Of a DNA stretch of 64,000 bases, positions 18,409 through 27,339 are shown one piece after another. The stretch covers positions 744,001 through 808,000 of the forward strand of contig CP025095.1 of assembly GCA_002831545.1 (NCBI GenBank). The letters run 5' to 3'. The stretch's first letter is position 1; every line of letters begins with the position of its first letter. The notes beneath the pieces are model-generated. The model saw nothing but the letters and a program-made list of their open reading frames with translations. It had not been told where the DNA came from and made no database searches. The translations under genes were made by a program, and so were the position numbers. Source of the DNA: Streptococcus suis. Lineage in GTDB: Bacteria; Bacillota; Bacilli; Lactobacillales; Streptococcaceae.

Positions 18409-19666
18409 GCAATTGTGGCAGATTTTTGGGCCTGTGATTTGTGCAACGTTTTTAGTTATTCTCACCTTGTTGTTTTTCCCGAGTTCTTCTCGGTCAAATT
18501 TCAAAGAAGAAAAACAAGATGCAGTAGCATTGTCTTATATTAGTTTTAAGAGCAAATATAAGAAAAATAGAGCTCTGGGAGACAAAAATCATCGCTTTGT
18601 TCCTTTCTTTGGGTCAAGTGAATGGTCACGTTTTGATAGTATGCATCCGTCAGTGTTGGCAGATGCCTATCAGAGAGAGTATACTCCCTATTTGTTAGGA
18701 CAACGTGGTGCAGCTTCGCTGACACAATATTTTGGCATGCAACAGATTGGGGCACATTTAAAAAATAGTCAGGCTATCTATGTTGTTTCTCCTCAATGGT
18801 TTTCACCCAAAGGGGCATCATCTAAGGCATTTGAACAATATTTTAGTAGTGATCAAGCCACTCATTTTCTGCAAACAAGTGCTGAGGATGACTATGATAG
18901 ATATGCAGCAAAGCGTTTCTTAGAGCTTAAATCAGACTGTAGTTTGACAGGAATGTTTCAAAAAGTAGCTAGTGGTAAGGAATTGTCGAAATGGGATAGA
19001 GAGCAGTTGACCTGGCAAGCCTATTTATTAGAAAAGCAAGATGCCTTATTTAGTCGCTTTGCTGATTCTGGTAGTAATTTAGGATTGGTAGAAACGGAAG
19101 CGATGAAACTTCCAGAGCCTTTTTCCTATGACCGCTTGAGTAAAGTGGCTAATGAGGACGGGAGTCGTTCTACTCAATCAAATGATTTCCAAATTGATGA
19201 TAGGTTTTATAGAAATCGTCTTCAGTCAAAAATCAAAAAACTCAAACAATCCCAGACAAAAATATCTTATCTGCAATCACCGGAGTACAATGATTTTCAG
19301 CTGGTTTTGAATGAATTTGCTAAACATCAGACTGATGTGCTATTTGTAATTCCCCCAGTTAATGAACGTTGGATGAACTACACTGGTCTCAATAAAGATA
19401 TGTATCAGGCAACAGTAGCAAAGATTAAGTACCAGTTGACCAGTCAAGGTTTCAATCATATTGCTGATTTGTCGGAGCAGGGGGGGATAGATTATTTTAT
19501 GCAAGATACGATCCACATCGGTTGGCAAGGCTGGCTGGAGCTTGATAAGTATATCCACCCATTCTTGACAGAACAACAAGCACCTGTTCATTATCAGTTA
19601 AAAAAAGAATTTTTAACTTCTGAATGGGCTGCATATAAGGGAGATTTAAACTTATTTTTAAAATAG
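18401..19666 (+). CDS. dltD: DltD, D-alanyl-lipoteichoic acid biosynthesis protein
   Basis: This 421-residue protein has one N-terminal membrane anchor (about 7-27) and an extracellular SGNH-like esterase fold: [16 protein letters not shown] (catalytic Ser region) and [14 protein letters not shown] (the Asp..His pair) are visible. It completes D-Ala transfer to lipoteichoic acid on the outer face. D-alanylation reduces negative surface charge and cationic peptide sensitivity. It ends before a terminator at 19684. Confidence 0.95.
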   Translation: MRKQLWQIFGPVICATFLVILTLLFFPSSSRSNFKEEKQDAVALSYISFKSKYKKNRALGDKNHRFVPFFGSSEWSRFDSMHPSVLADAYQREYTPYLLGQRGAASLTQYFGMQQIGAHLKNSQAIYVVSPQWFSPKGASSKAFEQYFSSDQATHFLQTSAEDDYDRYAAKRFLELKSDCSLTGMFQKVASGKELSKWDREQLTWQAYLLEKQDALFSRFADSGSNLGLVETEAMKLPEPFSYDRLSKVANEDGSRSTQSNDFQIDDRFYRNRLQSKIKKLKQSQTKISYLQSPEYNDFQLVLNEFAKHQTDVLFVIPPVNERWMNYTGLNKDMYQATVAKIKYQLTSQGFNHIADLSEQGGIDYFMQDTIHIGWQGWLELDKYIHPFLTEQQAPVHYQLKKEFLTSEWAAYKGDLNLFLK

Positions 19667-19683
19667 TTAGATACAGTTATAAT

Positions 19684-19728
19684 AAAAAGCAAGAAGGCTT
19701 TGAATTAGGAAGTCTCCTTGCTTTTTTG
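19684..19728. terminator. Bidirectional terminator between dltD and ltrA
   Basis: AAAAAGCAAG and CTTGCTTTTTT pair around a 20-base loop; A-rich and T-rich flanks serve both strands, matching the convergent dltD and ltrA genes. Confidence 0.8.
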
Positions 19729-19754
19729 TTCTTTTACTGTAATAAACTGAATGA

Positions 19755-20872
19755 TTATATATCTTCCCCCAACAAACTGTGGTTGGCTTTGCGGAAGCGA
19801 ATAACATGATAGGCAACCATAGCGTGTGAGAGCAGGTTTAAGATAACAAATAGTAGGATATTTGAATGCCCATCCAGCAATAAGGCAACATTTCCAATTA
19901 GTAAAATGAGAGCATAGATGAACAGCCCTCTCCTGCCAACTTGATGGACTTGTTGATTATAGAAGGAGGTCGAAAGGATACCACTATAGAAGATAAGGTT
20001 TCCTACAATCAGCATGGGCAAGGCCAAAAATCATTATGATGACTAGGGAAAAGCTCCATTGCCACTGTGAAGAAATTCAAGCCAAGAACAATCACCAAAT
20101 GAGCGTATAGCAGAACAGTCGCATCTGCCTTGCGGTGATGGTTGATATTGAGATAGGTTTGCGAAATGTAAAACATAAAGGAGAACGCCATAGCCAAGAA
20201 GAAGAGAACACCAGTGAGTAGATGCGTCTGAATCGGATAATTCTTCAAAATCGCAATGACCGTTTCACCAAAAGTAATAATAGTAATCAACTGGCAGCGT
20301 TCTACGATATGAGGAAAGTTCATGACATCGTGACTGAGTTTGTCCTTGAAGAAATAGGAAATGACAAATGGAAGATAAAAAAGTAAGAGGCTCTTTTCAT
20401 CATAGGTCCAGAAATTGAAGTAGATAGCTACCGAAGCCAAGAAAAATACCAGCACATAAATCCCAAACATATAGAGACTATTTTTTATATCTGCCGTAAA
20501 ACCGATTTTTCGCCCCCGAAGGTAGTACTGCAAGCAAAGTAGCAAATAAGACAGGGTCAAAAAGATAGTAAAGGGCAGGGCTGTTGCTTCAAAATCATGA
20601 CTAAAGTTTAGGGATAATTGCCCCACCACAAACATGGACGCAATAATCGTGATAATATCCAACAAATCCCGTTCACCATATTTGTTGAGGTAAATCGTCT
20701 CATTAATCCACAAGGTCATAATAATCAGGTTAGCGGTGATAAAAGTTAGAATTTCCCTGAGACCGATATGGTCACCGTGCAAAAGTCCAGTCAGTGAAGA
20801 AGTGGCCAAGACAAAGACCAAATCATAAAATAATTCATAGTTGGATACGCGTTTTGCGATAATTTCAGACAT
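19755..20872 (-). pseudogene. ltrA: LtrA-family membrane protein, frameshifted
   Basis: The frame beginning MSEIIAKRVSNYELFYDLVFV at 20872 (AAGGAG upstream) matches the low-temperature-requirement LtrA family and has about nine hydrophobic segments. It runs off frame after FPSHHNDF and stops at 20009. The remaining 80 or so residues (ALPMLIVGNLIFYSG to SLLGEDI, ending 19755) continue in another frame. A single missing T in the five-T run near 20025-20029 would restore one open frame of about 372 codons. It may be a true mutation, a phase-variable tract or a sequencing error. Confidence 0.75.
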
Positions 20873-20945
20873 GTCAATCTCCTTTTCAAAAAAATCTGAA
20901 ATATTATACCATACGAAAAGGGAGGCTGTCATCTCCCTTTATTTC

Positions 20946-21902
20946 TTACAATGTCCAGTCCAAGTCTGGTCCGACTGGGACAATACCTGTTGGGTTAATG
21001 GTTTTGTGGCTACCGTAGTAGTGCTGCTTGATATGGTCAAAGTCAACCGTCTCCGCAATACCAGAGTGGTTGTAAATCCGCTTGGTATAATCCCACAAGT
21101 TTGGATAGTCAACCAAGGCCTTGATATTGCATTTGAAATGCCCAAAGTAAACAGGGTCGAAACGCACCAAGGTGGTAAAGAGGCGAATATCAGCCTCGGT
21201 CAATTGATTTCCCACTAGATAGTCCCTGACAGCCAAATGTTCTTCTAGTTTGTCCAAGGCAGCAAAGAGGTTGTTGACTTCTTTCTCATAGACTTTCTGA
21301 TTGGTTGAAAATCCAGCCTTGTAGACTCCGTTGTTGATGTTTGGATAGACAAAGTCATTCATGGCATCAATCTCAGCCTGTAGGTGTTCTGGATAGTAGT
21401 CATCATAGTTGCCTGTAATGTCATTGAAGGCGGTATTGAACATCCGCATAATCTCGGCAGACTCGTTGCTTACGATTGTATTGGTTTTCTTATCCCAAAG
21501 AACTGGAACGGTGACACGTCCTGTATAGTGTGGATCAGCCTTCAAATATACCTGATAGAGATAGTCGCTGTTAAAGAGGGAATCCTTGATCACGCCAGGT
21601 CCGTCTGCAAAAGTCCAGCCATTTTCTAACATGAGGGGATGAACGACAGACAAGGAAATATGGTCTTCCAAGCCCTTCAATTTTCGCATAATCAAGGTCC
21701 GACTAGCCCAAGGACAAGCCAGAGAAATATAGAGGTGGTAGCGACCAGACTCAGCCTTGAAACCGCCCTCTCCTGTTGGGCCTGCCTGTCCGTCTGGCAT
21801 AATCCAGTTGCGAAATTGTGTGATAGTACGGACAAATTTACCGCCTGTTGACTTGGTGTCATACCATTGATCCACCCATTTGCCATCTTGTAAAAGTCCC
21901 AT
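20946..21902 (-). CDS. Glutathionyl-hydroquinone reductase / omega-like glutathione S-transferase
   Basis: This 318-residue protein is of the ECM4/YqjG type. The catalytic Cys63 lies in HLYISLACPWASRTL, and the C-terminal helical domain contains NQLTEADIRLFTTLVRFDPVYFGHFKCN, typical of the family. It reduces glutathionyl-hydroquinones with glutathione. GGGAG precedes the ATG. The promoter region is shared divergently with rsuA. Confidence 0.87.
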   Translation of the reverse strand: MGLLQDGKWVDQWYDTKSTGGKFVRTITQFRNWIMPDGQAGPTGEGGFKAESGRYHLYISLACPWASRTLIMRKLKGLEDHISLSVVHPLMLENGWTFADGPGVIKDSLFNSDYLYQVYLKADPHYTGRVTVPVLWDKKTNTIVSNESAEIMRMFNTAFNDITGNYDDYYPEHLQAEIDAMNDFVYPNINNGVYKAGFSTNQKVYEKEVNNLFAALDKLEEHLAVRDYLVGNQLTEADIRLFTTLVRFDPVYFGHFKCNIKALVDYPNLWDYTKRIYNHSGIAETVDFDHIKQHYYGSHKTINPTGIVPVGPDLDWTL

Positions 21903-22040
21903 GAATTTTCTCCCTTACTGAAGAAATGGGAAATCCAATAGGATGATTGGATTTCCTTTGTAAAAAAATATATCACTAACTAGTATTATAAACTTTTTTC
22001 AAAAAGAGTCAAGCTATATGATTTGTGATACAATAGTCCC

Positions 22041-22757
22041 ATGAGATTGGACAAATGTTTAGAGAAAGCCAAAGTTGGCTCGCGTAAGCAAGTAAAAAAA
22101 CTTTTCAAAGCCCAGCAAATCAAGATTAACGGACGACCTGCTCAAAGCCTAAGCCAGATTGTTGACCCAGAGTTACAAACTATCCAAGTTTCGGGTAAAA
22201 AAGTTGCCTTAGAAGGTTCCGCCTATTATTTGCTTCATAAACCAGCAGGAGTCGTTTCTGCCGTGACAGACCAGGAGCATCAGACAGTCATCGACTTGAT
22301 TTCTCCGCAAGACAGTAGGGAATGTCTCTACCCAGTCGGTCGCCTGGACAGGGATACCGAAGGCCTAGTCCTCATTACCAACAATGGTCCGCTCGGTTAT
22401 CGCATGCTCCATCCCAGTCACCATGTGGACAAGGTCTACTATGTGGAGGTAAATGGATGCTTGGCTGAGGATGCTTCAAAATTTTTTGCCTCAGGTGTTA
22501 CTTTCTTGGATGGAACACGGTGTCAGCCTGCAGATTTGACTGTCTTGGAGGCTTCTTTGGACCATAGCAGAGCGACCATCAAGCTGGCAGAAGGTAAGTT
22601 TCATCAGGTCAAAAAGATGTTTTTAGCCTATGGTGTCAAGGTCACATATCTCAAGCGGATTTCCTTTGGTGGTTTTGAACTGGGGGATTTGGAACGAGGT
22701 ACATACAGACAACTCACACCAAATGAAATGGAACATTTATTCACTTATTTTGACTAG
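22041..22757 (+). CDS. rsuA: 16S rRNA pseudouridine-516 synthase (RsuA family)
   Basis: This 238-residue protein has an N-terminal S4 domain (RLDKCLEKAKVGSRKQVKKL) and the catalytic GRLDRDTEGLVLITNNG with the active Asp near residue 103. Family members modify small-subunit rRNA. It lies 13 bases upstream of the gpx start with its own ribosome-binding site, so the two were probably one transcript. Confidence 0.9.
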   Translation: MRLDKCLEKAKVGSRKQVKKLFKAQQIKINGRPAQSLSQIVDPELQTIQVSGKKVALEGSAYYLLHKPAGVVSAVTDQEHQTVIDLISPQDSRECLYPVGRLDRDTEGLVLITNNGPLGYRMLHPSHHVDKVYYVEVNGCLAEDASKFFASGVTFLDGTRCQPADLTVLEASLDHSRATIKLAEGKFHQVKKMFLAYGVKVTYLKRISFGGFELGDLERGTYRQLTPNEMEHLFTYFD

Positions 22758-22770
22758 AGGAGGATATATA

Positions 22771-23405
22771 ATGAACATTTATGATTTTACAGTACAAAAA
22801 CAAGATGGAACAGATCAGTCCATGGCTGAGTATCAAGGACAAGTTTTACTTATAGTCAATACAGCGCCAGGTTGTGGATTGGCACCCCAATACAAGGAAC
22901 TACAGGGGGAGTGGGAAAGAACTCGACTAAGTCAAAAAGAGTTCGTCTTCCCACCCCCGCACAGTTGATTAGGTTAGATTTGGAGTGTAAAACACGAACA
23001 AATCTACCAATCAACCACTGCGCTGAGATGTTGACACAAACACTGAGAAGTGGGCCAGGGCTTTTTGCCCAGCCTCATCGAGGCCAAGGTTTTGTAGTGT
23101 TGGATTTCCCTTGTAATCAATTTTTAAATCAGGCTCCCGGTTCTGCTGAAGACATCAATCAGATCTGTAGCTTGAATTATGGTACAACTTTTCCTCGTTT
23201 TGCTAAAATTGCTGTGAATGGATTTGAAGCTAGTCCGCTATATCGCTATCTTAAGAAAGAAAAATCAACCTTATTAGGAGGTCGAATTGAGTGGAATTTT
23301 ACCAAGTTTTTGGTGGATAGACAAGGGCGTGTGGTCAAACGATATTTACCAACAACTAGTCCATTAAAACTTAAAGAGGATATTGAATTTTACCTAGAAA
23401 AATAA
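22771..23405 (+). pseudogene. gpx: Glutathione peroxidase (BtuE/GpoA type), disrupted by a repeat
   Basis: The N-terminus MNIYDFTVQKQDGTDQSMAE and the peroxidatic region NTAPGCGLAPQYKELQ read in one frame to 22905. There the MITE-like repeat enters and leads to a stop at 22966-22968. After the repeat, GQGFVVLDFPCNQFLNQAPG and the rest of the family (IEWNFTKFLVDRQGRVVKRY) resume in a different frame and run to 23405. A few codons between the two parts are missing or replaced. The gene is therefore inactive, and peroxide handling must rely on other enzymes. Confidence 0.85.
22906..23076 (-). repeat. MITE-like dispersed repeat, short copy (copy B) inside gpx
   Basis: This is the reverse-oriented counterpart of the repeat at 13953-14360. 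The right end (minus-strand 5') reads GAGGCTGGGCAAAAAGCCC; the left end is GGGGAGTGGGAAAGAACTCG. The interior found in copy A between AAATCT and GACGAACTC is replaced here by only about 25 bases. No clear target duplication is visible around the gpx junctions. Confidence 0.8.
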
Positions 23406-23439
23406 CAAGAAGGCTGGAGTCATCTAGCCTTCTTGTTTT
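23404..23439. terminator. Bidirectional terminator between gpx and the iron transporter
   Basis: AACAAGAAGGCT and AGCCTTCTTGTT form a perfect 12-base stem, flanked by A- and T-runs, between two converging genes. The stem overlaps the gpx stop and lies just before the permease stop. Confidence 0.85.
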
Positions 23440-24425
23440 AGTAACCACAGAAAATAGGGAGCGCCGATAAGTGAGACGATGATGCCGGTTGGGATGCCTG
23501 TTCCGACAAGTAGTACCCGTCCTATGGTATCCGCTAGAAGTAGAATGAAGCTTCCTATTATCATAGTAGCTGGAATGATGACACGATGGTCATTTCCTAA
23601 CCATTTGCGCACAATGTGACCAGCAATGAGACCAACGAAGGTGATATTACCAACTAAAATGACACTAAGAGAGGCTAGGGCGGTAGCCAATACCAAGGTA
23701 GTCCGCCTTTCACGCTGTAAGTGGAGTCCCAAAGCCATGGCTGTCTGGTCGTTTAGATTCATAATATTGAGTGAGCGACTTCGACTAAACGTTGCCATCC
23801 ACACCAATAGAAGAAGAGGAGTATAGATTGCGATAGTTTTCCAATCTCCACCATTTACTCGACCGCTGAGCCACTGGATAATGTATTCCATCTTAAAGTC
23901 ATCTAATTGGCTGATGATGCTGACCATGATACCAGACAGCATGCTCGAAATTCCAACTCCCGTGATAATTAAGCGTGCAGGATGGATGCCGTACAGCTTC
24001 TTACGTGCAATCCAGTAAACTAGAAAAATGGTTAATCCACCGCCCATCATAGCAAATAGAGGCATGAGACTCAATAAGACAGGGCTGATTTTTGAAGAGA
24101 GACCGACAAATAGTGCCACAACAAGACCAGCTCCTGCGTTGATTCCTAATATTCCAGAATCTGCCAGAGGATTGCGGGTCAAAGTTTGTAGCAACAAACC
24201 CGCCAAAGCCAGAGAAGCCCCTCCGATAATGGAGGCGATTATTCTAGGTAAGCGAATTCGTCCAATGATCAGTAGAGTCGATGAACTAGCCTGCCCACTC
24301 ATGATGTCGATGAGATCCGAAAAGGATGAATTGCTATAGCCGATAGATAAGGAAAGTAGGAAAATGACAAATAAAAGGATCAGCAGGAATGTGAATATTT
24401 TTAGATAGTTGTGATGTCTTATCAA
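23424..24425 (-). CDS. FecCD-family iron-siderophore ABC permease (second)
   Basis: This 333-residue integral membrane protein has about nine to ten helices. FecCD hallmarks are visible: RLPRIIASIIGGASLALAGL, LLQTLTRNPLADSGILGINAGAG, and the Gly-rich GNITFVGLIAGHIVR that contacts the ATPase. It pairs with the upstream permease to form the channel. Its ATG overlaps the previous stop by four bases, so the two are coupled. Confidence 0.92.
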   Translation of the reverse strand: MIRHHNYLKIFTFLLILLFVIFLLSLSIGYSNSSFSDLIDIMSGQASSSTLLIIGRIRLPRIIASIIGGASLALAGLLLQTLTRNPLADSGILGINAGAGLVVALFVGLSSKISPVLLSLMPLFAMMGGGLTIFLVYWIARKKLYGIHPARLIITGVGISSMLSGIMVSIISQLDDFKMEYIIQWLSGRVNGGDWKTIAIYTPLLLLVWMATFSRSRSLNIMNLNDQTAMALGLHLQRERRTTLVLATALASLSVILVGNITFVGLIAGHIVRKWLGNDHRVIIPATMIIGSFILLLADTIGRVLLVGTGIPTGIIVSLIGAPYFLWLLKQEG

Positions 24426-25447
24426 AAGTGTTTCTCCTTTCTAATCAACCATAGGAAGCAAGGGAGACCAATGATACTGATGACTGCGCTAATGGGAGTT
24501 TCAACAGGTGGATTGATAGAACGGCAAACCAAATCTACCCAGATGAGGAAACTAGCCCCTGCAAAGGCAGTTAATGGCAAGAGTAGCTTGTAATTTTTCC
24601 CTGTAAACATTCGGATAAAGTGAGGAATAATGAGCCCGATAAAAGAAAGCGAGCCCATAAGAGCTACCGCAGAAGCTGAGAGTAGAAGGACAATTCCCAA
24701 CAAAACCAAGGTCATCAGTAAGGTTCGTTGACCTAGATTTTTAGCAACGGTTTCGTTGAGACTCAGGATGGTCAGCTGATGCGAAAAGAGTTGAGCAAGG
24801 ATGAGGCCAATGATGATAAGAGGAGCAATGATGGCCAGCATCTTCCAGTTTACCTGTACCAATCCCCCTGCTTGCCAGCCAATCACTGCAGTTGATAAAT
24901 CAAAGTAGATAGTAATAGCCTGACCAATAGCAGAAAATAGACTTGCTACCATGGCGCCAGATAAAATTAAACGGAGTTGATTGTAGCCTTTTTGCACCTG
25001 ATAAGCTAGACCAAAGACTAGACCGGCTGCCAGACAGGAGCCCAGTAAACATATTAATAAAATTTGACTGTAGTGCAAACCACCGAATAGAGCATAGGCA
25101 ATAATGAGAGCAAGTCCTGCTCCAGCATTGATTCCTAATAAGCCAGGATCGGCAATCGGATTGCGTGTAATTCCTTGCATCATTGCCCCAGCTTGGGCCA
25201 TGGCAGCTCCCACCAAGATGGCGGCTACCATTCTAGGCAAGCGTAAATCGATGATAACATCCTGAGCGGAAGAATCTGTCAGTGGATGCTTTAGGGTTTC
25301 TATCAGTTGTTGGTGGCTATAAGAAATAGCTCCAAAGCGTAAACTAAGATAGACTCCAGCTATGAAAGAAAGACAGATGATGAAAAAAACAAGCCAAATA
25401 TTCTTTGGCTTTGTTTTGGGATAACGAGAACTTGCTAGTTTGTTCAT
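24422..25447 (-). CDS. FecCD-family iron-siderophore ABC permease (first)
   Basis: This 341-residue membrane protein has matching FecCD motifs (RLPRMVAAILVGAAMAQAG, MMQGITRNPIADPGLLGINA, SLSFIGLIIPHFIRM). The ATG at 25447, 14 bases after the binding-protein stop and behind AAAGGA, is preferred over an in-frame start at 25498 that would overlap the preceding gene. It forms a heterodimeric channel with the second permease. Confidence 0.91.
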   Translation of the reverse strand: MNKLASSRYPKTKPKNIWLVFFIICLSFIAGVYLSLRFGAISYSHQQLIETLKHPLTDSSAQDVIIDLRLPRMVAAILVGAAMAQAGAMMQGITRNPIADPGLLGINAGAGLALIIAYALFGGLHYSQILLICLLGSCLAAGLVFGLAYQVQKGYNQLRLILSGAMVASLFSAIGQAITIYFDLSTAVIGWQAGGLVQVNWKMLAIIAPLIIIGLILAQLFSHQLTILSLNETVAKNLGQRTLLMTLVLLGIVLLLSASAVALMGSLSFIGLIIPHFIRMFTGKNYKLLLPLTAFAGASFLIWVDLVCRSINPPVETPISAVISIIGLPCFLWLIRKEKHF

Positions 25448-25460
25448 ATATCCAGTCCTT

Positions 25461-26390
25461 TTACTGAAGTTTTTGAATTTCTGAGACAAAGGCGTCAATT
25501 TGTAAATCTAAAGACATCGGATCGGAGAAGTAGAAGAGGTTATAGTCTATCTCGATGACGTGACCATTCTTTACAGCAGGTAGATTTTTCCAAATATCAC
25601 TTTCTTTGAGAGAGGCAGCTGCTTCTTTTGTTTTATCATTGACGTTAACAAGGACATAGTCGCCAACATATTCTGGAAGAGCTTCTTGAGATACCCCAAA
25701 CCAGCCTTCTTTATTGATGATGTCTTCTTGAACCTTTGCAGGAGCGGCAAAACCGAGAGCGCGATAGATTAATTCTCCACCACGACCAAAGTTATTACCA
25801 TAAAGGAAGATGTTCTTATCGAAGAAGTCCATGACGGTAAATGTTGAACTTGTATCAATCAATCCTTTCAATTCCTCTTTCGCAGTAGCAACTTTCTTAT
25901 CCCATTGATCTAACCAGGCTTGTGCTTCCTTTTCTCTTCCAAAAATCTGACCAATATCTGTCAGCATTTTCAAGTAGTCACTCTTTCCATAAGTGATTTC
26001 AATAACTGGAGCAATTTCTTTCAGTGTTTCTAAGTTATCATCACCAGCAAATACTAGAATGACATCTGGCTTTTGTGCGGCAATCGCTTCTGTATCTGCC
26101 GTTGTCAATTGTGGAACATCCTTTAGTTTGTCTCCAAAGACGGGACTATTTTTCTCTAAATCTAGACTATAGCTAGATACATCAATTCCTAATTGTAAGA
26201 GATAGCCTGTGTAAGAGTAAGCAAAGTTGACAACTTTTTTAGGATTTTTTGGAATGTCACCGTGGTAAGTAATGCCTTCAATCTTTGGCATGCTAGACAA
26301 TTCTACGTCTGTTGAAGAGGAAGAGGTAGAACAAGCTGTTAAGAAAACCAGCCCAACAAATAAACTAAAAATAGCTAAAAACTTTTTCAT
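25461..26390 (-). CDS. Siderophore/heme-type ABC substrate-binding lipoprotein
   Basis: This 309-residue lipoprotein has signal peptide MKKFLAIFSLFVGLVFLTAC with lipobox LTAC, so it is anchored to the outer membrane face. The class III binding-protein fold shows in KKVVNFAYSYTGYLLQLGI and PDVILVFAGDDNLETLKEIAPVI. It probably binds a ferric siderophore such as a hydroxamate; the ligand cannot be read from sequence. Confidence 0.9.
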   Translation of the reverse strand: MKKFLAIFSLFVGLVFLTACSTSSSSTDVELSSMPKIEGITYHGDIPKNPKKVVNFAYSYTGYLLQLGIDVSSYSLDLEKNSPVFGDKLKDVPQLTTADTEAIAAQKPDVILVFAGDDNLETLKEIAPVIEITYGKSDYLKMLTDIGQIFGREKEAQAWLDQWDKKVATAKEELKGLIDTSSTFTVMDFFDKNIFLYGNNFGRGGELIYRALGFAAPAKVQEDIINKEGWFGVSQEALPEYVGDYVLVNVNDKTKEAAASLKESDIWKNLPAVKNGHVIEIDYNLFYFSDPMSLDLQIDAFVSEIQKLQ

Positions 26391-26402
26391 TTTTTCTCCT
26401 TA

Positions 26403-27188
26403 TTATTTTTTTAAATCGTAAGTTAGCAAAATAGGGTAATCTTGACCAGCAACCTGCATCAATTGAGGTTCAATGCTAAAAATGTCCCTCAGTATCTCAG
26501 TTGTCATCATATTGGACACAGACCCATGGTAGCGAATATCTCCCTCTTTCATGGCAATCATATAATCTGAAAATCGAGCTGATAAATTGACATCGTGAAG
26601 GACCATCACAATGGTTTTCTGTCGGCTTTGATTCAGTTCTTTTAAAAGTTCTAAGACTTCCAATTGATGATTGAGATCAAGATAGGTTGTTGGTTCATCT
26701 AAGAAAATGGTATCCGTATCTTGGGCAAGTGCCATTGCAATCCAAACACGTTGCCTCTGACCACCTGATAAATCATCAACTGGTAACCTAGCGTAGGGAG
26801 CGGTCTGGGTGACTTCCAAGGCCCAGTTGATTTTCTCTCTATCCTGATCAGTGAGATGCCCCAGCCCATTTTGATGCGGAAAGCGACCATAGGAGACCAG
26901 TTCATAAACGGAAATCCCTTCTGTCGCTTCTAAGACCTGAGGGAGCAGGGCTAATTTTTTTGCAACTTCTTTGGTTGGTAGTTGTGAAATGGCTTGTCCA
27001 TCTAAATAGATAGCCCCTTCTTGAACAGGAATAATCCTTGTCAATGCCTTAAGCAAGGTCGATTTTCCACAGCCATTGGCACCAATGATTGTCGTTATAC
27101 TTCCTTTTGGAATACTTGTTGATAATTCATCAATAATAATCCGATTGTCGTAAGAGACTTGGATATTTTCCGCTTGAATCGAAGACAC
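26403..27188 (-). CDS. Iron-siderophore ABC transporter ATPase
   Basis: This 261-residue ATPase has Walker A GANGCGKSTLLKALT (near 36-50), signature LSGGQRQRVWIAMALAQ, and Walker B TDTIFLDEPTTYLDL. It is a FhuC/FepC-type energiser and the first gene of a four-gene transport operon. The start is a GTG at 27188 behind a strong AAGGAGGAG; no ATG fits. Confidence 0.93.
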   Translation of the reverse strand: MSSIQAENIQVSYDNRIIIDELSTSIPKGSITTIIGANGCGKSTLLKALTRIIPVQEGAIYLDGQAISQLPTKEVAKKLALLPQVLEATEGISVYELVSYGRFPHQNGLGHLTDQDREKINWALEVTQTAPYARLPVDDLSGGQRQRVWIAMALAQDTDTIFLDEPTTYLDLNHQLEVLELLKELNQSRQKTIVMVLHDVNLSARFSDYMIAMKEGDIRYHGSVSNMMTTEILRDIFSIEPQLMQVAGQDYPILLTYDLKK

Positions 27189-27233
27189 AAACTCCTCCTT
27201 ACCAGAATATGATTCATTAATAATTTGTTCCGA

Positions 27234-27306
27234 CCAGTATTATATCAAAAAAATTTATCAAAACAAAGAGTTTTCTGAAAAATTTAATTTAATGAGAATC
27301 GTTATA
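27234..27306 (-). promoter_or_regulatory. Iron transporter promoter with Fur-like box
   Basis: On the minus strand a TATAAT lies at about 27239-27244, some 50 bases before the GTG start. TTTAATGAGAATCGTTATA at 27288-27306 matches about 13-14 of 19 positions of the Fur consensus (GATAAT-GATAAT-C-ATTATC). Its position upstream of the -35 region is unusual for simple repression, so its role is tentative. Confidence 0.5.
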
Positions 27307-27333
27307 AAAAAGTCCTTGTCTGTGAACAAGGAC
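27306..27333 (-). terminator. Terminator after murE
   Basis: On the minus strand GTCCTTGTTC...GACAAGGAC is followed by TTTTTT. It directly follows the murE stop and overlaps the Fur-like box. Confidence 0.8.
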
Positions 27334-27339
27334 CCTATG

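Noticed and set aside
22872-23405. A 177-codon frame reading straight through the repeat into gpx
   Set aside because: Its first 70 codons are repeat sequence read by chance, it lacks the real gpx N-terminus, and the start has no ribosome-binding site. gpx is called as a pseudogene.
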